In this document: positions 31,975 through 42,670 of the stretch, piece by piece
Layout: each line of letters starts with the position of its first letter
Position numbering within the stretch: position 1 is the first letter of the stretch
Origin: Gonocerus acuteangulatus
Lineage: Eukaryota > Arthropoda > Insecta > Hemiptera > Coreidae
Length of the DNA: 64,000 nt
NCBI GenBank assembly: GCA_946811695.1
Contig: OX328128.1
Location: 77,346,821-77,410,820, forward strand
Direction of reading: 5' to 3'
Notes under the pieces: model-generated
What the model was told of the DNA's origin: nothing
The model's input: the letters and a program-made list of their open reading frames with translations, nothing else
The model's database searches: none
Made by a program: the position numbers and the translations under genes

Positions 31975-32077
31975 TCTTGAAAATCGGTGTTTTGGATATG
32001 GCAATATGGGCATAAAATTGTTTGTTTGACCAAAACTATAACCTCGCGAAGGACGTGGGTTGACTTACCAGTAACCC

Positions 32078-32079
<2 letters not shown>

Positions 32080-32142
<63 letters not shown>
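32080..32142. repeat. (AT)n microsatellite
   Basis: About 31 units, occupying the TATATA start of the following element. Confidence 0.95.
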
Positions 32143-32147
<5 letters not shown>

Positions 32148-32744
32148 CGTGTCTGTCTGTTTATTTATTTGTTCCTTATACAAATCTACACCGTTTGACA
32201 GATTTTAACCAAACTTGGCATACAGGTAGGTCTTGATACGGGAAATCTCCTAGGCTAGGTCATAATGGTCAAATTTCAAAATTTGGTCAAAACGTCAAAA
32301 GTTTTGTTCAAGAAAAATTGGCTACACTGAACCATTCAGATTCCATTTTGAATCGACAGCCATTTCGAATAATGTCTCACATTTATTCGTCGATGTTCTT
32401 GATAATTAGAATAACTCGAACTCATTGATGACTTTACATCTTTATATAATCATTTAATGCAGTTTATTTCAATTTTAATATCAACAGTCACTGTCTAACT
32501 AAGGAGCGCTGGCCTTTCTTTGATAAGAGCTATCTACTCGCAGGCTATGCTGCTGGCCTCTGTCGGATTTTATATGAACTGCTGTGGTGCTGGCCTCTGC
32601 CGGCTGCATTTTGAATTACTAGACGGATAAACAAATTCACACCGTTTGGCCAATTTTGATGTAATTTGGTACACAGGTAGATGCTGATACGAGGATAGTC
32701 ATAGTCAGAAAGTATGTGCGGCATGGCACACTGGGTACCAGCTA

Positions 32745-32745
<1 letters not shown>
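32143..32745 (+). mobile_element. Helitron-like element, family E, with 3' end
   Basis: Same body as 17747-18300, ending GGCATGGCACACTGGGTACC then AGCTAG, followed by T. The CTAG|T terminus fits a Helitron. No Rep/helicase sequence. Confidence 0.7.

Positions 32746-32746
<1 letters not shown>

Positions 32747-32801
<55 letters not shown>
32747..32801. repeat. (AT)n microsatellite
   Basis: Directly follows the CTAG end. Confidence 0.95.
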
Positions 32802-32803
<2 letters not shown>

Positions 32804-33456
32804 AAACTATCGTTATTTTCCTGATTTATGAGTTGATATGGGTGAATACCTCATAAGCTGGTTTCCTTTCTACGCAGGGAGAAATGTACACGCTAAAATA
32901 CATTTTAAACTATAAAATATGAAATGAGTTGCATAGGACTGACAATGATAGAAATACACCGAGAGAGAGAGAGACGAGTCCAATTTCTCGAATAAAGGCC
33001 CCCAATTGGATTGCGGCTAATATTTTTTTCATATTTGACGAATCGCGAGGGATTTCCTACCGTATGAATAGCAAATGAGCCTTATATTTAAAATCATTCC
33101 AATTCACATTATATATTCGTGTTTAATTTAAACCTCGTTCTATCTCATTTTTACTTGTTTCGAATTTAATTTATTGCCGAGTAAATTTGAAACAGAGTAT
33201 CCTTTTAAAATATAGTTTGATTTTTGTTTTACGAATATATTTATTTAGCGAGTTTTCTCACTACCTCTAAAGGGAGGAAACCTGCATACCACGAGGACCT
33301 TGGAAGAGTACGGGCGAATCCCGAAATCCTGAAGTTGGGAAATCGAAGTTAAAGTTCTAGAAGTGCTTCAGGATAGCAAAGGCGAATGTTTACTCTATGC
33401 AATGCTGATTCATTAACCTGATTGAAAAAGTATGTAATCGAAATTAAATTGTTTAA
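32802..33456. other. No gene recognised
   Basis: Nothing identified; a short GA tract at 32961. Confidence 0.5.
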
Positions 33457-33746
33457 TCTACTATATATTTGTCAAATACCACTCACATTAAAAAATTGTT
33501 TTAATGGTGATTCAAAGTTTTCGGATCTCGGTATATTTTCTAAAATATCTCGAAAACGGTTGTGAAATGGTAGTAAATAGAAGGCGGCTGTTCGAAAGGT
33601 TACTAAATTCTCTACAATAAGATTCTGTTGTAATGTTCGGTGGCGTGATGTCAATCGAAGAGATAAGTGCTTAAAACTTCAAAGTTGTTAGTTTTATTCA
33701 TTTCAACGTGTATTTGTCTCTGTTTACCTAAATTTTTAAGTGGTCA

Positions 33747-33778
<32 letters not shown>

Positions 33779-33954
33779 ACTCCCCAACGGAAACAAGTAC
33801 GATTACCTCCACATGGTGTTTCCTGGGTAAATCTGAAGTCCGTGCAATAATAAACAGTACAAAATCATGTAGAAGCGTTAATTTTGATCATATCTTATTT
33901 AACGCAATATAAAAACTATTTATCGGCCGTGGTGAAGCACGGGTAGTCGGCTTG
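33457..33954 (+). mobile_element. Non-autonomous Helitron, short, end-to-end with the next
   Basis: Opening A|TCTACTATATATTTGTCA, ending in the hairpin CCGTG-gtgaag-CACGG then GGTAGTCGGCTTG (CTTG where CTAG is usual). Its interior (33530-33740) is repeat family B, also seen at 47570-47770, so it carries a foreign repeat. It ends exactly where the next opening starts. Confidence 0.75.
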
Positions 33955-36715
33955 TCTACTAAATATTTGTCAAATAACACTCACTCACTTGCTGACCTAT
34001 CATCGCCCAGCCCAAACCACTTGACAGAAAAATTTGAAATTTTGCATGGACACTCCCTTTAAGGACGTAAACACTCGCTAAGAAAGAATTTTTTGATATT
34101 CGAATTTTTAAGTATTTTTAGAGGGGTTTGAATTATTAGTTGGTTACAGAGCAGGCAAGCCAAGGCAGCAAGCGTTGCTCGGACAACAGGTCAGCTGTTA
34201 GCGTACTGTATTTATTTTATAGTACCATTTCTATTTGGTTACAGAGCAGGCAAGCCAAGGCAGCCAGCGTTGCTCGGACAACAGGTCAGCTGTTAGCGTA
34301 CTGTATTTATTTTATAGTACCATTTCTATTTGGTTAGAGAGCAGGCAAGCCAAGGCAGCCAGCGTTGCTCGGACAACAGGTCACCTGTTAGCGTACTGTA
34401 TTTATTTTATAGTACCATTTCTATTTGGTTAAAGAGCAGGCAAGCCAAGGCAGCCAGCGTTGCTAGGACAACAGGTCAGCTGTTACCGTACTGTATTTAT
34501 TTTATAGTACCATTTCTATTTGGTTAAAGAGCAGGCCAGCCAAGGCAGCCAGCGTTGCTCGGACAACAGGTCAGCTGTTACCGTACTGTATTTATTTTAT
34601 AGTACCATTTCTATTTGGTTAAAGAGCAGGCAAGCCAAGGCAGCCAGCGTTGCTCGGACTACAGGTCAGCTGTTACCGTACTGTATTTATTTTATAGTAC
34701 CATTTCTATTTGGTTAAAGAGCAGGCAAGCCAAGGCAGCCAGCGTTGCTCGGACAACAGGTCAGCTGTTACCGTACTGTATTTATTTTATAGTACCATTT
34801 CTATTTGGTTAAAGAGCAGGCAAGCCAAGGCAGCCAGCGTTGCTCGGACTACAGGTCAGCTGTTACCGTACTGTATTTATTTTATAGTACCATTTCTATT
34901 TGGTTAAAGAGCAGGCAAGCCAAGGCAGCCAGCGTTGCTCGGACAACAGGTCAGCTGTTACCGTACTGTATTTATTTTATAGTACCATTTCTATTTGGTT
35001 AAAGAGCAGGCAAGCCAAGGCAGCCAGCGTTGCTCGGACTACAGGTCAGCTGTTACCGTACTGTATTTATTTTATAGTACCATTTCTATTTGGTTAAAGA
35101 GCAGGCAAGCCAAGGCAGCCAGCGTTGCTCGGACTACAGGTCAGCTGTTACCGTACTCTATTTTTTTTATAGTACCATTTCTATTTGGTTAAAGAGCAGG
35201 CAAGCCAAGGCAGCCAGCGTTGCTCGGACAACAGGTCAGCTGTTACCGTACTGTATTTATTTTATAGTACCATTTCTATTTGGTTAAAGAGCAGGCAAGC
35301 CAAGGCAGCCAGCGTTGCTCGGACAACAGGTCACCTGTTAGCGTACTGTATTTATTTTATAGTACCATTTCTATTTGGTTAAAGAGCAGGCAAGCCAAGG
35401 CAGCAAGCGTTGCTCGGACAACAGGTCAGCTGTTTGCTTACTGTATTTATTTTATAGTACCATTTCTATTTGGTTAAAGAGCAGGCAAGCCAAGGCAGCC
35501 AGCGTTGCTCGGACAACAGGTCAGCTGTTAGCGTACTGTATTTATTTTATAGTACCATTTCTATTTGGTTAAAGAGCAGGCAAGCCAAGGCAGCCAGCGT
35601 TGCTCGGACAACAGGTCAGCTGTTACCGTACTGTATTTATTTTATAGTACCATTTCTATTTGGTTACAGAGCAGGCAAGCCAAGGCAGCCAGCGTTGCTC
35701 GGACAACAGGTCAGCTGTTACCGTACTGTATTTATTTTATAGTACCATTTCTATTTGGTTACAGAGCAGGCAAGCCAAGGCAGCCAGCGTTGCTAGGACA
35801 ACAGGTCAGCTGTTAGCGTACTGTATTTATTTTATAGTACCATTTCTATTTGGTTAAAGAGCAGGCAAGCCAAGGCATCAAGCGTTGCTAGGACAACAGG
35901 TCAGCTGTTAGCGTACTGTATTTATTTTATAGTACCATTTCTATTTGGTTACAGAGCAGGCAAGCCAAGGCAGCCAGCGTTGCTAGGACTACAGGTCAGC
36001 TGTTAGCGTACTGTATTTATTTTATAGTACCATTTCTATTTGGTTAAAGAGCAGGCAAGCCAAGGCAGCCAGCGTTGCTCGGACAACAGGTCACCTGTTA
36101 GCGTACTGTATTTATTTTATAGTACCATTTCTATTTGGTTAAAGAGCAGGCAAGCCAAGGCAGCCAGCGTTGCTAGGACAACAGGTCAGCTGTTACCGTA
36201 CTGTATTTATTTTATAGTACCATTTCTATTTGGTTAGAGAGCAGGCAAGCCAAGGCAGCAAGCGTTGCTTGGACAACAGGTCAGCTGTTAGCGTACTGTA
36301 TTTATTTCATAGTATTATTTTTAATTGAGGTTAATTTCAACTATGATGGCAGACTTTCAATTACTAGAAATAAACTGTGATTTTGTCCCTCATAGAGTTT
36401 ACCCCGCACCTAGTGATGGTCCATCCACGGTAATAATATCCCAAACCCTTAAACTCCTGTTACTGATAACCTATAGATAACGGGTTATCTCCTGTTATCT
36501 GTTTCTTGACATTGGTCCGGAGCGCCCCAATGACCACAAACATTATACTTTGATTATTTATCAATTGATTAATAACATATAGCATGACGAGACCCGTGCT
36601 ATAATAAACTGAACAAAATTATACACATAGTATTATTAATTTTATTAATTTTACATTATTTAACGTGATAAAATAACTACTTATCTGCCGCGACGAAGTA
36701 CGAGTATTCAGCTAG
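33955..36715 (+). mobile_element. Non-autonomous Helitron carrying a 23-copy internal array
   Basis: Opening TCTACTAAATATTTGTCA at 33955, immediately after the CTTG of the preceding element. It ends GACGAAGTACGAGTATTCAG then CTAG at 36712-36715, followed by T. Left of the array it has the family words CCCAAACCACTTGACAG; right of it are ATTACTAGAAATAAACTGTG and GGTCCGGAGCGCCCCAATG, all shared with 39307-40994. No Rep/helicase gene. Confidence 0.8.
34141..36312 (+). repeat. 95-bp minisatellite, 23 units
   Basis: Exactly 95-bp spacing throughout, from TGGTTACAGAGCAGGCAAGC to the last unit at 36231. Units differ at a few fixed sites: GTTA-G/C-CGTAC, GGAC-A/T-ACAGG, GCT-C/A-GGAC and TGGTTA-C/A/G-AGAG. 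Between 34520 and 35090 the GGACA and GGACT types alternate, giving 190-bp dimers. 95 is not a multiple of three, so each 65-codon frame is read across two units and ends; the repeated frames are not genes. Confidence 0.97.
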
Positions 36716-37840
36716 TTTTAATATATACGAGTGATTTATAGGTGCTATGAGAGGATCCCGGATTCGCCCTTGAAATCGGACATTGAATTTACCATGATGA
36801 TGGTACTGTAGCGGCACAAGATACTGTAATTACTTTGGTTGCTAAGGAGCTTCATTTAATAGCCCTACCTAGCAACCAGCTGTTTTAATTAACTTATTAC
36901 AGTGGAGTGAAAAAACAATGGAGTGTGATGTAGGCTTCTTGAGTGTGTTTCTCTACAATTATTAACAAACAATTAGGAGTGTTGTGACAAGCCGCGAAGT
37001 GCAGCCAACACAATAATTCTCGAACAATTCGGGCATGAATAATTTAGATAATTCGCGAGTGATTAACTCAGAAAATTTTAATACAAGTGAATAAAAAGCG
37101 AGTGAATTTTCATACAATGTGAGTAGGCTTTTACTCGATTATCTCCACAACTCTCACTGATTGATGCTAGGATGTATATTTATGTATACGTGTATATTCT
37201 TCCATGAACTTGTAAATATGTCTGTATATATTTGTTTTGTTTCGTTTATTATAATTTATTTGTGTTCTTTATTTCATTTAAATTAGTATTTCTATTTTAT
37301 GAACACGCAAAAATATTTCTTGTTGGGACCTTCTGACTAATGGAACAATAATAATATTTCTCTAAAGCCAAACCCCAACAGTGCTATTCACTTTAACTTG
37401 AAACTGTGAGAGAACTAAAGGCGAACCAGAGAATCAAGGCGAAGCTTCATGTTACCGACATCTTTCTAAATCAGAGAATAAAATAATAAAGAAATGTAGA
37501 TTTTTCAGATTTGTCCTTTTTCTTCAGAATGAAGTATTGCGTTGGCTTCGGTTCCTACCTCAAGAAAAATCTCTTAGTATCAATCCATCTTATCAGCCTA
37601 ACCCTTAAGGTCTAAACGAATGTGTTGGTATTAGTGAGGATTGAGAAGAGCGAAGCTGCGGTTATGTGCAGGACTTAGCAAAGCCTTCTACTGATGGAGA
37701 GCGGGCTTTATCTTACACTTATTCTCAGGGGCTTTATTACTTACAACAGGTGAGCTTAAAACTTTTCATCCATATATTCCAGGGAAGTCCCCTTTTCAAG
37801 AGATGATTCAGGAGGAAATCACTCGTGCCAACGAACAATT

Positions 37841-37846
<6 letters not shown>
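36716..37846. other. No gene recognised
   Basis: AT-rich with less biased patches (36740-37090, 37380-37460). No recognisable protein or repeat. Confidence 0.45.

Positions 37847-37892
<46 letters not shown>
37847..37892. repeat. (AT)n microsatellite
   Basis: Left flank of the Penelope-like fragment; another tract at 38086-38129 is its right flank. Confidence 0.95.
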
Positions 37893-37897
<5 letters not shown>

Positions 37898-38081
37898 TAT
37901 TCTTGCAGATAGGCAGACTCCAGAGGGAGTACATGGTAATGAGAGGACTTCCTAGCAAAAAGTGCCCCTGAAGAGGTGCGAAGAAAAGATGCACGAAACA
38001 TATCGGGCCTATTATTAAATAAAGTAGTATAATAAAGGAAGACTGCTTTAACGACCCCATGCCTCCTAAGATAAAAAATAA

Positions 38082-38083
<2 letters not shown>
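37893..38083 (+). mobile_element. Penelope-like terminal repeat fragment
   Basis: A 190-bp block between two AT tracts containing a plus-strand hammerhead. No coding sequence. Confidence 0.65.
37964..38008 (+). ncRNA. Hammerhead ribozyme motif
   Basis: GCCC, CUGAAGAG, stem II GUGC/GCAC with loop GAAGAAAAGAU, GAAAC, AUAUC, GGGC. Stem I GCCC/GGGC pairs perfectly. AUAUC takes the place of the usual AUGUC, so the one-pair stem III is weaker. Confidence 0.65.

Positions 38084-38085
<2 letters not shown>

Positions 38086-38129
<44 letters not shown>
38086..38129. repeat. (AT)n microsatellite
   Basis: About 22 units. Confidence 0.95.
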
Positions 38130-38136
<7 letters not shown>

Positions 38137-38149
38137 AATATATAAATTT

Positions 38150-38289
38150 TTAATTTGTTGAATTGAATTCACCCGCCAAACTTAGATTCGCAAAGCTTCT
38201 ACTAGGTGGGCCTCTGTTATGTTATGATTTTATATGGGTTGTTTTCTTGTGACAAAAAATTTAATCAGTTGCTCACTGCAACTGTAAAC

Positions 38290-38335
<46 letters not shown>

Positions 38336-38425
38336 TGATATAAGTTATCTTAAGCAAATTATTCAGGAATTCAGTCTACACTACCCAAATTCGGAGGATA
38401 GTACGAAGTTACGCTGCTCCTGCGT
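38150..38425 (+). mobile_element. Family C element, 3' part
   Basis: TTGAATTCACCCGCCAAACTTAG, TCAGTCTACACTACCCAAATTC and GCTGCTCCTGCGTGAGGG match the 3' parts of 53237-54616 and 63002-63790. A T run (38292-38333) is inserted. Confidence 0.7.
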
Positions 38426-39306
38426 GAGGGAAAGTAGCCGAAACGTTCTAAATATAGATTTTTACAAAAATCTGATTGTTGTTCTTAGCCACATCCCAAC
38501 AATTCCCTGACTTCATAATAAGAATTACAGAGCTGTAAGCTCTAATCCGGCCTAGTGTGGGTTCTCTATTTTGGCAATAACTTCCTGAAATGGGTAAATT
38601 AACCCAATTTTTTTAATGGGAAAAAGGAAGGGAGCAAGAAAGAGCCTATTTGTATTAGCAAAGAACATTGATAGCAACAGGATATGAAAGCAATTGAAGC
38701 AATAAAAATAGAAATATATGGATTTTGAGCGGTGAATGATCTACTAGCAAGTTCACAAAAGTATAAAAGATTTATTTCATATGAAACTACAAATTTCCAG
38801 AAAGACTCGGAAGAATTTCCTTTCCTCAATGAAAAGTAAGAAAGACGCAGTGAGTGGGGGGGGGGAATGGAAGAGATATGGATTGTTTTCGGAAAACACG
38901 TCCGTTTTGAAGGACGAGATTCCCATCCGGCTGGAGTAGAGCCAGGAGAGATCTAGGAAAAAAGGATGCTAGTCCATTCAGCTTAAGGTGGAGGATGTTT
39001 TCAAAATATATCATCTCAATGTCAAAACAAATATCTCAAGAGATATACCAATCTCACAAACATGAGATTATTCAACGAAGAAATGGAAAACTTATTATAT
39101 CTTTGGAAATAACTGACAGTGGATTTATAGAAATGGGAAGGCAAATCTATTTACAAAAGTCTGTGTGTGTGCTTACGTATCATGTGTTTTTGAATAAGGA
39201 TGCTTTTTTGAAATACATTAAAGGAGGGGTCATTTTCTTATATATAAGCAGCCTCAAACGTTTGATAATAAAATAAAAAATATCGATATAACAAATAAAA
39301 ACGTAT
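38426..39306. other. No gene recognised
   Basis: CGAAACGTTCTAAATATAGA at 38439 is a repeat end similar to that near 60530. Nothing else. Confidence 0.45.
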
Positions 39307-39328
39307 TCTACTATATATCAAATACCAC

Positions 39329-39473
39329 TGACTGACTGACTGACTGATGGATTGACAGACTGACTGACTGACAGACTGACTGACAGACAGACTGACTGAC
39401 TGACTGACTGACTGACTGATGGATTGACAGACTGACTGACTGACAGACTGACTGACAGACTGACTGACTGACA

Positions 39474-39504
<31 letters not shown>

Positions 39505-39537
39505 TGACTGATGGATTGACAGACTGACTGACTGACA

Positions 39538-39568
<31 letters not shown>

Positions 39569-39955
39569 TGACTGACTGTCTGACAGACTGACTGACTGAC
39601 TGACTGACTGACTGACTGACTGATTGACTGACTGACTGATTGACTGACAGACTGACTGACTGACTGACTGACTGACTGACTGATTGACTGACAGACTGAC
39701 TGATTGACTGACAGACTGACTGACTGACTGACTGACTGACTGACTGACTGACTGACTGACTGACTGACTGACTGACTGACTGACTGACTGACTGACTGAC
39801 TGATTGATTGATTGACTGACTGACTGACTGACTGATTGACTGACAGACTGACTGACTGACTGACTGACTGACTGATTGACTGTCAGACTGACTGTCTGAC
39901 AGACTGACTGACTGACTGACTGATTGACTGACAGACTGACTGACTGACTGACAGA
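39329..39955. repeat. (TGAC)n array with TGAT and AGAC variants
   Basis: About 155 four-base units, organised in longer repeated blocks (GATGGATTGACAGACTGACT recurs three times in the left part). The 222-codon Ser-Val-Gln frame on the minus strand is a by-product. Confidence 0.95.
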
Positions 39956-40149
39956 CCTATCATCGCCTTCCCAAACCACTTGACGAAAATTTGAAATTTT
40001 GCATGTACACTCCCTTTAGCATGTAAACACTCAGATGACGTTGAGAGGTGCCTACACAAGCTCCCTTCTGCTCCGATCAGTGGCTGGAGTCGAAGAGATA
40101 TCGGTGAGCCACAGAAAATTGTCGCACTTGAACAAAGAGAAAGCCATTG

Positions 40150-40497
40150 CTAACTCTTCACTTGGTCACTGCAGCAGATCTCTGGGCCTATGTCTTTTGA
40201 TTCACCTCTGTGGAAAGAGTGAGTGGCACTTGATAGGGAGAGGACTTCAGGATTTTGATGAGTGGAAAGTTTAGGATTGAAACGTTGGAATCTGGATAAT
40301 ACAACATCATTAACGAGTGGGATATTGAGGTCCTTATGGAGGTTGAGGTTCGAAACGTAAAAAGGAGCATCGACTATTGTTCTTAGGATCTTGGATTGGA
40401 ATGTTTGAATGCGTCTGATGTTCGATGTTTTCGCAGTTCCCCATAGTTCTGAATCGTATGTCCAAATGGGTTGCAGTAGTGATTTGTAAATGATTTG
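40150..40497 (-). pseudogene. Jockey-clade LINE, region after the reverse transcriptase
   Basis: Minus strand from 40497: QIIYKSLLQPIWTYDSELWG, then TAKTSNIRRIQTFQSKILRT, IVDAPFYVSNLNLHKDLNIP, LVNDVVLSRFQRFNPKLSTH. Jockey ORF2 proteins have this LYKS.L.PIW.YG.QLWG...NI..IQ.FQSK.LR.I..APWYV.N...H.DL.IP.V pattern just after RT. The frame is open for over 110 codons to the TAG at 40150-40152, although the match fades after LSTHQNP. It has no start codon of its own. It lies entirely within the Helitron at 39307-40994. Confidence 0.85.
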
Positions 40498-40994
40498 AAT
40501 TACTAGAAATAAACTGTGATTTTGTCCCTTCTAAAGTTTACGCTATACCTGGGAATGGTCCATCCGAGGAAATAATATCCCGAACCCTTGCAAAGCCTCC
40601 TCACTCATCAGCATCCCCAGTCAGGGCACTTCTTGGTAATGCTCGCAAATGTAATGGGTGTTTCCAAATGACATATTTTTAAATTTTAACGTCCATTTAT
40701 TATTGACATCAAATTTTAACGTGTAGTTGTTAAACTCCTGTTGCTGGTAACCTATAGAAAACGGGTTATCTCTACGTTATCTGTTTGTTGACACTGGCCC
40801 GGATCGCCCCAGTGTCCAGAAACATTATACTTTGATTAATTATCAATTGATGAATAAAATATAGTATGACGGGAACCGTGCTATAATAAACTGCACAAAA
40901 TTATATAGTAGCGTTACTTTTTATGATAAATTATTTAAGGCAATAAAATGACTACATACTTATCTGCCGTCACGAAGCACGGGTATTCAGCTAG

Positions 40995-41540
40995 TATTTG
41001 ATAATTAAATCGCAATAAAAGAATTATTGTTCACAAACTTTATAGTAATATTTGATTATATCATTTAAAAATGTTTTAATTCAAGTAAACTGAATCCTAT
41101 ATTCAAAACTTGTGACAAAATTTAAATACTTACGAAAATTCACTGATCCGACAAACCTTGCAAATTCAACTTCAAAAAGCCACATCCGTATCACATGTGC
41201 CATGACAATTTTGGCAATTTGCATCATATAAATTTAAGGATTAAGAATAGAAACTCTTGATTAATTAACGTCAATACATTTCACAACCACAAATGCACAA
41301 AAAGCAAGAATGCCAATTTATACAGCAATATTAAAATCTCTTTTTCCCGAGTTCGGTTAATTGTAATATGTCGAAATTTATGTCGGATGGGGTTTTTTTT
41401 TTCTTGAGGGGGATCTAATATTAGTCATTTTTGACGATTTCTCCACCATATTGTGATTGCCTGTTTAATGCCCTCCAAAACAGGAATCTAATCTAATCCA
41501 CCATATTGTGGCATTTAGCAAAGCATTGCCAGATTGAATA
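40995..41540. other. No gene recognised
   Basis: AT-rich; nothing identified. Confidence 0.5.
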
Positions 41541-42045
41541 CATCGGTTCACCTTAATCACGCAACTTAAGCAACGTCGGGTGTGGCCATAACTTGGATAA
41601 ATAATGGTGCGTTTACATCTGACACTTCTCGCAGGAAATATATCTCAGGTGTCAGATAGACATTCTCTTGAACGTCTACACACTGACAGAAATAGCTAGA
41701 CATTTATGTCATGGGTATCTATAAGACATTTCAGGATTTTGTATAATTTGTGCTAAATGTACGGCACTTATACACACATACATTTGTGTCCTGTACTAGT
41801 GAATAATTAGTGTTTACATCTGATGGTATAAAAGTGTCGAAACTTATAGCTAGTGATAGAAATATATATCTCAAACAGAAATTGTTCGCATTTTACATTA
41901 GTCACAATTTCTGTCTGACATAAATATCCTGAAATAACTATTAGGTGTAAACGCACCCTAACTCACTGGCAAAATCACTTGCTGTTAGCAATATAAATGA
42001 ATGAAGACCTGTATGAAACCCAGTGCTAATATCCCAACACTTTAT
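41541..42045 (+). mobile_element. 5S rRNA-derived SINE, copy 2, split by a MITE
   Basis: Left part: ACTTAAGCAACGTCGGGTGT, GGCCATAACTTGGAT. Right part from 41962: CTCACTGGCAAAATCACTTG, CTGTTAGCAATATAAATGAA, then the SINE body GAAGACCTGTATGAAACCCA and CTAATATCCCAACAC, as in copy 1. The MITE 41605-41958 separates them. Confidence 0.75.
41605..41958. mobile_element. Harbinger-like MITE with TAA target duplication
   Basis: Terminal inverted repeats TGGTGCGTTTACA and TGTAAACGCACCC, flanked by TAA on both sides (41602-41604 and 41959-41961). A 3-bp TWA duplication is typical of PIF/Harbinger. Interior words CTGACATAAATATC and inverse-like TATCTCAGGTGTCAG suggest further imperfect symmetry. No ORF. 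Confidence 0.8.
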
Positions 42046-42059
42046 ATGCGTTAATATAC

Positions 42060-42062
<3 letters not shown>

Positions 42063-42101
<39 letters not shown>
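42063..42101. repeat. (AT)n microsatellite
   Basis: About 19 units, directly left of family F copy 2. Confidence 0.95.
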
Positions 42102-42104
<3 letters not shown>

Positions 42105-42106
<2 letters not shown>

Positions 42107-42400
42107 GGGTGGTCCCGAAGGAAATCGCCATACTTGAGGGGTGTGTGTGCCGACTAAAGTGTAGTTGTATGCCACCAAGGAGAAATTTTTACTTGCATTA
42201 TTTCCCTAGATATAGGCGTTTCCGTGTTTTTTTTTGTTTTTGACCATTTTTGCGCTATTTGTCGGTCACGCCAAAGAAAAATTTTATTCTGATGACATTT
42301 TCAAAATCTGCATTAAATTTCCTATAAGATCCCGTGTACTTTGTGGAAAATTTTTCAAACCAAATTCACAGCAGCCACCAAAACAAATAACTTATCACGA
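42105..42400 (+). mobile_element. Family F element, single arm
   Basis: Opens AGGGTGGTCCCGAAGGAAAT then CGCCATACTTGAGGGGTGTG, and follows the left arm of 1520-2251 through ATATAGGCGTTTCCGTG and AAATTTCCTATAAGATCC. The inverse arm is missing. Confidence 0.8.
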
Positions 42401-42596
42401 AATAAAGGTTGTTCGTTTTTAGTGTTCCACGGACCGCAAGAACATTTTTTTTGGTTACGTAGCTGGGACTCTCAGAAAAGCTGCGTTATTTCCCTTCCTT
42501 TCACAAGGTACAACCAGTTTTTCAGTCCTTCTTACGCTGTCGTTATTTCGGACTATTTCATTACGGCCACGCGTAGGAGTAGGGCAAACATGAATA

Positions 42597-42612
42597 TATA
42601 TATAGATAAAAA

Positions 42613-42667
<55 letters not shown>
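42597..42667. repeat. (AT)n microsatellite
   Basis: Interrupted by GATAAAAATGA near the left end. Confidence 0.9.

Positions 42668-42670
<3 letters not shown>

Larger units (their letters stand above)
39307..40994 (+). mobile_element. Non-autonomous Helitron with a TGAC array and an embedded LINE fragment
   Basis: Opening TCTACTATATATCAAATACC, 3' hairpin region CCGTCACGAAGCACGGGTA then TTCAGCTAG at 40991-40994, followed by T. The tetranucleotide array follows the opening. At 40033 the family body (CACTCCCTTTAGCATGTAAAC) is replaced by a minus-strand LINE piece, and resumes at about 40494 with GATTTGAATTACTAGAAATA. The preceding base is T, not A. Confidence 0.8.

Noticed and set aside
34141..36312. 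A family of about twenty repeated 65-codon genes starting MVKEQASQGSQRC
   Set aside because: They are one phase of a 95-bp tandem repeat; 95 is not divisible by three, frames overlap their neighbours and no promoter or splice signal is present.
34141..36312. CRISPR-like array
   Set aside because: Units are contiguous and near-identical, with no unique spacers; the host is a eukaryote and the array lies inside a Helitron.
39311..39979. 222-codon Ser-Val-Gln protein
   Set aside because: Tetranucleotide repeat read in one phase; low complexity.
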